A stretch of 53,535 nt of DNA from Paenibacillus sp. FSL H7-0331. GTDB lineage: Bacteria; Bacillota; Bacilli; Paenibacillales; NBRC-103111. The DNA lies in contig NZ_MRTH01000048.1 in the NCBI RefSeq assembly GCF_001956045.1, forward strand, positions 1 through 53,535, written 5' to 3'. Each line of letters begins with the position of its first letter. Position 1 is the stretch's first letter. Both the position numbers and the translations under genes were made by a program. This document shows positions 16,669 through 24,900 of this stretch, one piece after another. The notes beneath the pieces were generated by a model that did not search any database, had not been told where the DNA came from, and saw nothing but the letters and a program-made list of their open reading frames with translations.

Positions 16669-18108
16669 ATGACGAATTTAATTCATGCCTTGAATAATAA
16701 AAAATTTAGATATGGAGCATTTTCAACATTAACAGCAATAGTCGTTTTAGCGGTGTTGATCATTGTAAACTTAATCTTTTCCAGTTTAAATTTAAGTTAT
16801 GATGTCAGTAAAAACAAAGCATACTCCATATCCCAATATTCAATAGATATTATTAAAAAAGTACAAGACCCCATACATATTTATGTTTTTACAAAACCTG
16901 GGAGTGAAAATCCTGATTTTAAAGATATTATCCTTGATTATACAAAATATAACAGTAACATTCAGGTTGCTGTAAAAGATCCCAATTTATATCCGCAGCT
17001 TGTGGAAAAATTTAAATCGGACCCGTCGCAAGCGGTTTCAAGTAACAGTGTTGTGGTGGAAAATGGAAAAACAAATAAGTTCAAATTAATAGATGCCGGG
17101 CAAATGATTACAATCGGATTTGACCAGCAAACCTATAAAGAATACGTGCAGTCCATCGATGTTGAGCCTCAAATTACGAATGCTATTGAAAATGTTACAA
17201 GTGATAAAACATATATCATTTATAGTATAACAGGCAATGGTGAGCTATCTTTGCCAGAAAAACTCACTGATGCCATTAAACTTGCCAATTATGATAGGAA
17301 AGATATAAATCTATTAACAGAAGATGTTCCAAAGGAAGCAAATTTAATATTTGTAACAACACCTGCCAAAGACTGGACATCAAATATGGTAAATAAAGTA
17401 AAAACATTTTTACAAAATGGAGGACGAGCGGTTTTTGCACTTAATTTTACTACTTCTGCTTTTCCTAATTTAATGTCAGTTGTAGGTGCCTATGGAGTGT
17501 CTGTAGACAATAAAGTGATCATAGAACCAAATACAAATCATTCTTTACCAAATCAACCTACGGTATTGCTGCCTAACCTGGAAGCCAATGAAATCACCCA
17601 AAATTTGGCAGACAAACAATACAAAGTATTGTTGCCGGTAGCAACTGGCATAAAACAAAATGATATTAAGAGAAATTCATTAAAAGTTACTCCGTTATTA
17701 ACCAGTTCAGCAAAGTCATATGCTAAAAATAGTTCAGCTCAAAGTGTTGAAAAAGCGAATGACTATATGTCGGGGCCATTTAATTTGGCAGTCATGATTA
17801 CGGATTTTACGAATACGAAATCGTATTTGGAAACAAAATTAGTCGTTATTGGTACAGATACGTTAATATCACCTGAATCCAACTCCGTATCCGGAGGCAC
17901 GAATTATAATTTCCTAGTAAATTCAATAAATTGGACTCAAGGCAAAGAAAGCGGAAGCTACATCCCTCCTAAAGCTCCTAATGCTGCTACACAATTACAA
18001 TTAAGCGGCGCACAAGCGGTTATCATCACATTAGTGACCGTAATTGTTATTCCATTGATAATCTTAGTTACGGGTATTGTGGTTTGGGCTAAAAGGAGAA
18101 ATAGCTAA
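16669..18108 (+). CDS. GldG-like ABC auxiliary protein
   Basis: 479 residues from ATG 16669, six bases after GGTGGAGG; the GTG at 16657 lies within that site. One N-terminal membrane helix (~15-40), a long extracytoplasmic region (VSKNKAYSISQYS, then LIFVTTPAKDW and NGGRAVFALNF), and a C-terminal helix (LITLVTVIVIPLIILVTGIV, ~450-472). This is the layout of the GldG / ABC_transp_aux family. Starts 2 bp after the permease stop and ends directly against the DUF4340-like gene. Confidence 0.85.
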   Translation: MTNLIHALNNKKFRYGAFSTLTAIVVLAVLIIVNLIFSSLNLSYDVSKNKAYSISQYSIDIIKKVQDPIHIYVFTKPGSENPDFKDIILDYTKYNSNIQVAVKDPNLYPQLVEKFKSDPSQAVSSNSVVVENGKTNKFKLIDAGQMITIGFDQQTYKEYVQSIDVEPQITNAIENVTSDKTYIIYSITGNGELSLPEKLTDAIKLANYDRKDINLLTEDVPKEANLIFVTTPAKDWTSNMVNKVKTFLQNGGRAVFALNFTTSAFPNLMSVVGAYGVSVDNKVIIEPNTNHSLPNQPTVLLPNLEANEITQNLADKQYKVLLPVATGIKQNDIKRNSLKVTPLLTSSAKSYAKNSSAQSVEKANDYMSGPFNLAVMITDFTNTKSYLETKLVVIGTDTLISPESNSVSGGTNYNFLVNSINWTQGKESGSYIPPKAPNAATQLQLSGAQAVIITLVTVIVIPLIILVTGIVVWAKRRNS

Positions 18109-19584
18109 ATGAAAAAGAAAATTATATTTTTTATCGCAGTAGTCGCAGTTTTGGTTATCCTGCTGATTATTCAATTTGCAATTCAAACTAACAATCAGAA
18201 AGAAGGAACTCAAGCAGCGGCAGCGGCAACTACCGTATCAACACCAACATTTTCGATTGGTGACAGTGAAAGCGTTGTAAAAGAAATTAAAATCGTTAAC
18301 ACAGCTGGTGCGATTAAATTGGTACCTACAAAGGGGATTTCGGGTAGCGAGAGTATAGATTGGGCTTTGGAAACCAAGCCGGACTTTCCGGTTGACCAGA
18401 ATTTGTTAAACCATATTGCTGTAAGTGCTTTAACCAAATTCAATTTGCTTGACGAACATGCAACGAATTTAAAGCAATTCGGGTTAGAACCTGCAAATGC
18501 TGATGTGACTTTTACTCTTAATAATGGTAGAACTCATACTATAAAAATAGGTAAACCAACTCCGGATCAGACAAATTATTATGTTGTTATTAACAATGAA
18601 AAGGGAATTTATTTAATGAATAGCGGTAATGCAAAAAAAATATTAGTAAGTATAAACGAGTTGTTTGACAAAAAAATTCCTGAAATTAATTTAAAAAACT
18701 TAAAGTCGATTGAGATCCTTAAATCAGGAAAGCTTTTTTTAGATCTAAAAGCAAAACAAAATAAAGAGTCTACATCTGCATCTTTACCCGGAGCACATCT
18801 TTTACCAACTAATCATTTAGTTATGAAGTATCCTGTACTTGACAGAGATGTTTACTTGGAGGATTTTGCTAAAAAGACTTTCGGATTACCTGGGGGTACT
18901 ACCAATTTGACTAATAATACGATAAAAGTATTATCCCTAGTTGATGAGAAGCCGTTAGACATGGGACATTTCGGACTTTCGGTGCCTGCATTAGAGCTGA
19001 AAATTCAAGATGATAAAAATGATTACCATCTCATGTTAGGTGATGCAAGCGGAGATATCATTTATGCTAAATTTGCTGACAAGAACTATATATTTTCGAT
19101 AAACCGAGAAAGTATCCATTCCTTACTTACATTTGAGCCCATTCAGTTTATAGATCGCTTTTTAGCTTTAATCAATATTGTTGATTGTGATCAAATTTCA
19201 ATAGAAGCCTCATCTTCGAAATTCAATGTAACAATTAATCATAAAGAATTACCCTTAGCAAGAGGTCAAGCAACTCAAGGAGAAGAACAAAGCGGAATAT
19301 TTAACGGTAAAGTGGTTGAGGTTGATCAATTAAGAAATTTTTACGAAATGATAATAGGACTAAGTTTTGATGCGGTTATTGAACCTGTAGAAAAGCCTGG
19401 AAATCCTTTAACTACGATAGCATATACAACTAAAAAAGGAGAAAAGACAGTAACTTTCTATGCTTATAATGATAACTTCTATTTAGTAAAAGTTGGCGAT
19501 GGAGCTGCTCAATATTTAATAAATAAACAAGCGGTTGATGAAGTGATAATGGCCTGTAAAGATATTTTGTCAGATAGATTTTGA
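18109..19584 (+). CDS. DUF4340-like membrane-anchored protein
   Basis: 491 residues. One N-terminal membrane anchor (IIFFIAVVAVLVILLIIQFA) is followed by an Ala-rich linker and a large outer region with three similar beta-rich segments. LKQFGLEPANADVTFTLNNG matches the typical DUF4340 phrase (LxxYGLxxPxxxVxxxxxDG). Its start codon abuts the GldG-like stop. DUF4340 proteins regularly follow GldG-like genes. Function unknown; it probably completes the exporter-like complex at the outer face of the membrane. Confidence 0.8.
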   Translation: MKKKIIFFIAVVAVLVILLIIQFAIQTNNQKEGTQAAAAATTVSTPTFSIGDSESVVKEIKIVNTAGAIKLVPTKGISGSESIDWALETKPDFPVDQNLLNHIAVSALTKFNLLDEHATNLKQFGLEPANADVTFTLNNGRTHTIKIGKPTPDQTNYYVVINNEKGIYLMNSGNAKKILVSINELFDKKIPEINLKNLKSIEILKSGKLFLDLKAKQNKESTSASLPGAHLLPTNHLVMKYPVLDRDVYLEDFAKKTFGLPGGTTNLTNNTIKVLSLVDEKPLDMGHFGLSVPALELKIQDDKNDYHLMLGDASGDIIYAKFADKNYIFSINRESIHSLLTFEPIQFIDRFLALINIVDCDQISIEASSSKFNVTINHKELPLARGQATQGEEQSGIFNGKVVEVDQLRNFYEMIIGLSFDAVIEPVEKPGNPLTTIAYTTKKGEKTVTFYAYNDNFYLVKVGDGAAQYLINKQAVDEVIMACKDILSDRF

Positions 19585-19630
19585 GCTCAATTTTAAGTTC
19601 TTTTATCACATATTAAGGGGATGACGCTCA

Positions 19631-20350
19631 TTGAAGGCACTGATTATTTCCGATATCCACGCCAATATTTATGCATTAGAAAACATATGGAAACAAGAAA
19701 AAGACAGTGATGTCATTTATTGTGCAGGAGATTTGGTTGATTATGGACCTTTTCCCAAGGAAGTACTACAATGGATTACGGAGCATAAGGCTTTGTGCGT
19801 GAAGGGAAACCATGATGAGCGTGTAGCTGCCTTATATCGCAACAAAGATCAATTGTGGAATGTTTCGCTTGAAGAGCGAACTTGGGCGCATGACAATGCT
19901 CAAAAGCTTAGTGAGGCGGATATTGAATTTTTGGAAAATCTGCCTCATTCACTTGCATTCACTATGGATTCTATTGGATATACCATGCAGCATATGTACA
20001 ACAATTACGAGACCATTCCGAGTCTCTATCATTATTATAGCTTCTGGGAACAGCAGACCAAGGAACCGATTACTAGCATGGAACATAAACGAATGATATT
20101 CGGCCACACGCATCGGAGAGCTATTCATTATCTAAGCAACCAGGAACTGTGGATGAATCCGGGAAGCATCTCGTATCGCAGACCTGACGATCCATGTAAA
20201 GAGGCACATTATATGACGATTACAGATGGACGTATCGATATGAAGAGCTTACAGTACGATCGCTCCCACCTACTGCAGGCAACCATGTCCACAACACTCA
20301 AGCAAAGAGGAGAACTAGATGTAGCTCTTGTTTTTTTTGGGGAAAACTAG
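19631..20350 (+). CDS. Calcineurin-like metallophosphoesterase (YfcE/MJ0936-like)
   Basis: 239 residues from TTG 19631. Metal ligands are in order: SDIHANIYAL, CAGDLVDYG, VKGNHDE and FGHTHRRAI, followed by MNPGSISYRRP, all typical of YfcE-like phosphodiesterases. About 46 bp after the DUF4340-like gene with AAGGGGATGA as ribosome site. Composition is nearer to the genome average than the preceding operon. The ~35 C-terminal residues run beyond the usual domain and end in an FFGEN tail just before the composition jump near 20.4 kb. Cytoplasmic phosphodiesterase; substrate unknown. Confidence 0.85.
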   Translation: MKALIISDIHANIYALENIWKQEKDSDVIYCAGDLVDYGPFPKEVLQWITEHKALCVKGNHDERVAALYRNKDQLWNVSLEERTWAHDNAQKLSEADIEFLENLPHSLAFTMDSIGYTMQHMYNNYETIPSLYHYYSFWEQQTKEPITSMEHKRMIFGHTHRRAIHYLSNQELWMNPGSISYRRPDDPCKEAHYMTITDGRIDMKSLQYDRSHLLQATMSTTLKQRGELDVALVFFGEN

Positions 20351-20616
20351 AGGTAGAAAGGATCAAAATGAAAAAAGTCAAATCCAGGTGCTTCGGGATC
20401 TCGGAGTAGAGATTTTCAGGCGTCCCGATCGGACACCCGATGCCCAAGTCGACGAGGACCATGGTGGGGGGGCGTCGCATCCGCCGCCGCGGTCGGTCGG
20501 TGGGACTTGGCCTATGCCGCCGTATGCATCTTGCGAGCAGCCGTCTGCGTAGAGGATCTGTTCGACTTTGAGAGGAGAGGAGCCATGAAGGCTCCTTTTC
20601 TGTTCTTGCTCGCCGT
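20351..20616. other. GC-rich stretch without a supported gene
   Basis: Composition rises sharply after about 20390. Short frames occur on both strands but none has a family signature. It probably marks the left junction of the GC-rich island; a hairpin lies at 20578-20600. Confidence 0.4.
20578..20603 (+). terminator. Hairpin at the end of the GC-rich pair
   Basis: AGGAGCC-ATGAA-GGCTCCT followed by TTTCTGTTCTT on the plus strand. It faces the end of the minus-strand SRPBCC gene. Confidence 0.55.
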
Positions 20617-21072
20617 CTACTGCTTCTGGTTATGCAGGTGCGTCATCAGATCGTCCAGCGCATTGGACCAGCCGTCGTAAAAGTACTTATCGCCGGGGTG
20701 ACCGGCCAATCCGCGCAGGTGGAAGATCATCTCGGTGCGGTCGCCCTGTTCGGTGAGGGTTAGGGTCACGACAGGGGAATTCTCGATGGGATCATCGGGG
20801 GAACCCCAGGTGAAAACGAGCCGTTCGAAAGGTACGACATCGAGGAACACACCTCCGGTGGGATACTCCTCGCCGGTCTCGACGTTGACCATTGTATAGC
20901 GGTAGCGTCCGCCTTCGCGGACGTCGAAGGAGATGGACTCCAGAGGTGTCGAAGGCAACCAGGCGGCGAGTTCCTTCTTCTCGGTCCAGGCGCGCCACAC
21001 GAGCTCGCGGCGGACATTCAGGGTGCGGGTGATGGTGAACTCCGGTTCGGATGTGGTCTTGTTCATGTTCAT
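20617..21072 (-). CDS. SRPBCC/AHSA1-like protein
   Basis: 151 residues from ATG 21072; the stop of the ArsR gene overlaps this start (ATGA), and its coding end supplies GGAGG. Features of activator-of-Hsp90-ATPase-like START-fold proteins: ITRTLNVRRELVWRAWTE, WLPS near the start, VPFERLVFTWG and a final GWSNALDDLMTHL helix. ArsR plus SRPBCC pairs are common, and the SRPBCC protein may bind a hydrophobic ligand. G+C is high (58% in a counted line), unlike the surroundings, suggesting transfer, possibly from an actinobacterium. Confidence 0.88.
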   Translation of the reverse strand: MNMNKTTSEPEFTITRTLNVRRELVWRAWTEKKELAAWLPSTPLESISFDVREGGRYRYTMVNVETGEEYPTGGVFLDVVPFERLVFTWGSPDDPIENSPVVTLTLTEQGDRTEMIFHLRGLAGHPGDKYFYDGWSNALDDLMTHLHNQKQ

Positions 21073-21407
21073 TGTTCCTCCTTTTCGATCATGGTCTTGA
21101 GGTGTTCTTCCAGTGCGTCGATGCGCTGGTTCCACTCATGGCGGTGTTTCTCGACCCAGGCCGATGCCTCATCGAGTGGCTCGGTGCGCATCGACAGGGT
21201 CCGCCACTGTGCGTTCGCTGTGCGTTCGATCAGTCCTGCTCGCTCCAGCACATTGAGGTGCTGGGAGATCGCGGGTGCGCTAATCTCGAAGGGCTCGGCG
21301 ATCTCCCCGACTGTCGCGGGCCTCTGTGACAGCCTGGTCAGGATGTTTCGGCGTGTCGGATCGGCGAGCGCAGCGAAGATGAGGCTGAGTGAGTCCTTTG
21401 CAGCCAA
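21069..21407 (-). CDS. ArsR-family transcriptional regulator
   Basis: 112 residues from TTG 21407, seven bases after AGGAGG. Winged-helix pattern: IFAALADPTRRNILTRLSQ, TVGEIAEPFEISAPAISQHL recognition helix, VLERAGLIERTANAQWRTL wing. No ArsR metal-binding cysteine box (ELCVCDL) is present, so it probably senses something other than metals, as in SRPBCC-linked regulators. It overlaps the SRPBCC gene by 4 bp and has a clear promoter/operator upstream, so it probably represses its own operon. Confidence 0.92.
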   Translation of the reverse strand: MAAKDSLSLIFAALADPTRRNILTRLSQRPATVGEIAEPFEISAPAISQHLNVLERAGLIERTANAQWRTLSMRTEPLDEASAWVEKHRHEWNQRIDALEEHLKTMIEKEEQ

Positions 21408-21417
21408 TTAAGAACCT

Positions 21418-21468
21418 CCTTAATTAAGGGTATTATTAAATATATTCCACAATGTGTAATCATGTCAA
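21418..21468 (-). promoter_or_regulatory. Promoter and candidate operator of the arsR-SRPBCC operon
   Basis: Minus strand: TTGACA (plus 21463-21468), 18-base spacer, TATATT (21439-21444). The perfect 12-bp palindrome CCTTAATTAAGG (21418-21429) lies where transcription should start and overlaps the ribosome site, ideal for autorepression. The region is AT-rich, unlike the genes it drives. Confidence 0.65.
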
Positions 21469-21729
21469 GCTGCCTAGAAAGGGTAATGACGCACAGCGTG
21501 GAGAACAGAAGGAAAAGAAACGCTGGTACAGCGAGAAAACTTGCTTTGTGGGGGAACTTGCATCTGTTCAACAATCAAATCTCATGCAAGGTTGCCAATT
21601 GACTCGGCAGCCTTTTGGAATGAGGGTAAATCAGCAACTTATTATTTTTAACATGAAAAAAGGGGTTATATAGTGTATGACAAATGAAAATGTAGTAACC
21701 TGGAGTGTCCGGCGACACCAACAAGGCCT

Positions 21730-21942
21730 TATTATTATTAATACAGAGATGAATGCCGGAACGTTGCGAGATCCCAATGAACAGAAATTTGCTGCTGGCC
21801 TTTCAACCTTCAAAAGGTGGGGAGAGCCTGAAGATGTGGCGGATATTGCGCCTTTCTTGCCTCATCGGACAGCCGCTGGGTAACCGGTCAATTGATTGAT
21901 GCAAGAGCTAGGCTTTTGAGGGAAAACATAAAAACACGGTAG
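21730..21942 (+). pseudogene. Short-chain dehydrogenase C-terminal remnant
   Basis: One frame reads NTEMNAGTLRDPNEQKFAAG and then RWGEPEDVADIA, the usual SDR end before the final strand. A frameshift follows, and the next frame gives SDSRWVTGQLIDA, the last SDR motif. The N-terminal 170 or so residues are missing; the upstream sequence to about 21480 has no recognisable gene. Confidence 0.6.
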
Positions 21943-21967
21943 GCACTGAATTAACAGTACCTACCGT
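21936..21967 (-). terminator. Terminator of the SLH-phosphatase gene
   Basis: Arms of 13 bp with one mismatch (ACGGTAGGCACTG and CAGTACCTACCGT), six-base loop. On the minus strand it is followed by TTTTTATGTTTT, 18 bp past the stop. Confidence 0.75.
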
Positions 21968-21984
21968 ATGAGTGATATCGATTA

Positions 21985-24900
21985 TTACTCTAAGTCTAGT
22001 GTATGACCTAGACTGACGTTTAGCATGCGCATTAACATGAGTAGCGACTCTAATCTAGTAGCATTAGCATTCGGTTTAAACGATCCATCGTCTGTACCTT
22101 GTACGATACCCATACCGGATAACGTATTAATCTCACCCTCTGCCCAGTTACCCGAAACATCTTTGAACTTAGCTTCTTTTACTAAAGTAGTGTTCATTAC
22201 TCTTGAAAGCATGGCCACTATTTCTGCTCTGGAGATAGACTCATTCGGTTTGAACGTTCCATCTTGGTAACCGTTAATAATGCCACTTGCTTTTAATATA
22301 GTTATTGTATTTGCCGCCCAATGACCTTTGGTGTCCTCAAAGCTGGAACCACCTTCTGACACTAAACCAAGCGCTTTTACTAATATCGTTGCAAATTCTG
22401 CTCTAGTTACCGTAGCACTCGCATGGAACGAACCATCCGCATACCCTTCAATGATCCCAAGCTTAGCCGCTAATACGATTGCTTTAGCGTATTGGGCATT
22501 TGCAGGTACATCCTTGAATGTTACTGCGGGTGCAGTTTTTTCTTTTTCTACTAGAGCTCTGATTAAATCAATATTAACCTTTTCATTGAAGAATGATTTT
22601 GGCGTTGGTGTACCTGTTGAAGGTGTACCTGTTGATGGTGTACCTGTTGAAGGTGTACCTGTTGATGGAGTACCTGTTGAAGGTGTATCTGTTGTTGGAG
22701 TACCTGTTGATGGTGATCCTGTTGATGGTGAACTTCTTCTTGGTATTGCATTAATCACTGCTGTTCCTTTTTTACTTGAATCAAAGGTCGATGTTGCTGT
22801 AATGGTATAATCGCCTCTCACTGCATCTGCTGTAACCGTTACTAATCCATTCGCATCAACGGTTACTTTTGAATCGCTGCTTGTCCATGTTACTGTTTGT
22901 TCCGCTCCGCCTACTACTGTTACTGTAGCTGTCAGTTGCTGTGTTGCTCCTTGAGCCACAATCGCTGATGCTGGACTTACGCTTACACTTGTTACTACTG
23001 GTGCTGCTATTACTGTAATCGTCGCTGTTCCTTTTTTACTTGAATCAACGGTTGACGTTGCTGTAATGGAATAGTTGCCAGTCGCTGCATCTGCTGCAAC
23101 CGTTACTAATCCATTTGCATCAACGGCTACTTTCGAATCGCTGCTTGTCCATGTTACTGTTTGTTTGGCTCCGCTCACTACGGTTACTGCAGCTGTCAGT
23201 TGCTGCGTTGCGCCTTGAACCACACTAGCTGATGCTGGACTTACGCTTACACTTGTTACTGCTGCATCCTTTTTCTCGATAGAGTAATTGTCAAACATAT
23301 CCCCGTTTACTGTGTGGGCTTGAATAGAGATCTTATCATGGCTAACTTGAATTGCAGAGTATACCGGAACGTCATCATCGAACATGAAATCAAGATACGC
23401 ATACTTTGTTCCATCGTAGAACTTCCAGCCAGATGCTCCTCCGTCCAAATAGACTGTCCCACGCTCTCCATTCAACAATGGCTTGCCCTTTTTCATCGGA
23501 TACGTACGCGAGTAGACGTGGTCGTGGCCTACCAGCACCAAATCCACTTCCAATTCTTCCAGTATCGGTGCGAAATAGGTGCGTGAATCTTCAATTAATT
23601 CGCTGCGTCCGCTTTCGGTATGATAAACGGGCTTATGGAACATAACCATTTTCCATTTTTTATCACTCTTCTTGATATCCTCGCGCAGCCATTCTGCTTG
23701 CTTGGCCATGGTTACTGCGTCTGCTTCGGAATTCAACACGGTGAAATGTACCTCGCCTGAATCGAAAGAATATACGTATTTCTTCTGATTCTCCGGTCCG
23801 TTATTTGGAAGCTCCAATCCCTTGACAAAAACCTCTTTGCCTTCACCTTTAACATCATGATTACCCATTGTGTAACCCGATGGAATTGAGGTTGCGTAGA
23901 ACGACGAAGCTTTCCAGAACTGGTTCCACTCATCTGACAATTTTCCGTCGTCAACAATGTCTCCACCATGCATAATGAACTGGGCATTCGGGTAATTTGC
24001 GAAAGCGTTTTTGAGCAGTTTTTGATAGGCTTCAAGCCCATTATCACCTTTGGTATGCGAATCCGTTACGTATACGAAAGAAACGGGCTTATCCAGTGCG
24101 GAATCCGCTGTCTTGTATTCGTTCCATGCACTCCAATGTCCTTCGTAGCCAACCCGATAATGATATTTCGTACTTGGTTCGAGGCCAGTAACCAGCGCCT
24201 TATGGAACTTTATTTCGCCCAATGGACCGTTATTAACATTCTGCATTACTTGTACTTCGTATTTCGCGACCTGCTCGATTAATTTCTCTGATGCATTAGC
24301 AAAATCGCTATCCTTCACGTATTGAATTGTGGTTTGTTGAACTCTAGGTGCAGTTTGCCATCCTACGCTCATCATTGTACCCATATTTTCGTTAACAAAG
24401 GTTTGAACATATTGCGGGTTTTCGTCACCAAACTGAGAAACAATTTCCATGTTCATACTCTCGCTGGTGCTGCCGTCCTTTACCGCTTGAACTCTCCAAG
24501 TGCCTATCGCAAGGGTTAAGAGCGACGTAAGAATTTCTCCTTTGGAATCCGTTAAGCCCAAGCCTTGTTTAAGATCATTCTGCTGAACATCAGCGGAAGG
24601 TATAAAACCTTTCTTGGTTCCATCAGGCGTAAAGACACTTACAAATCCGGAAGTACTTCCTGTTGTTGCGAAAAATTGCTGATCTTTCTTTACCGTCAGC
24701 AACACGGAGGACGCGCTGTCAGCGCTCTTATATATCTTGGAATTTGCAGCTGTCACGGTCACATAGGTCTGAGGACCGTTTGCATCATTGAATTCAATCG
24801 CCGCTCCTGCAACCGGTGCTCCAGAGTGATTTGTAACAGTGATTACGCTCTGCGTTTGCAAACCTGCTCCTTTGATTGCCATTTTGTATGGGAACCCGAT

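Noticed and set aside
14863..18108. Evidence for gliding motility
   Set aside because: GldA/F/G-like proteins occur widely outside gliding bacteria, and no other gliding genes are present.
22605..22735. Regular short repeats resembling a CRISPR or minisatellite
   Set aside because: They are in frame with the surface phosphatase and encode an STGTP linker; no unique spacers exist.
22328..22810. Plus-strand 160-codon frame
   Set aside because: It mirrors the SLH/linker coding repeats and has no independent support.
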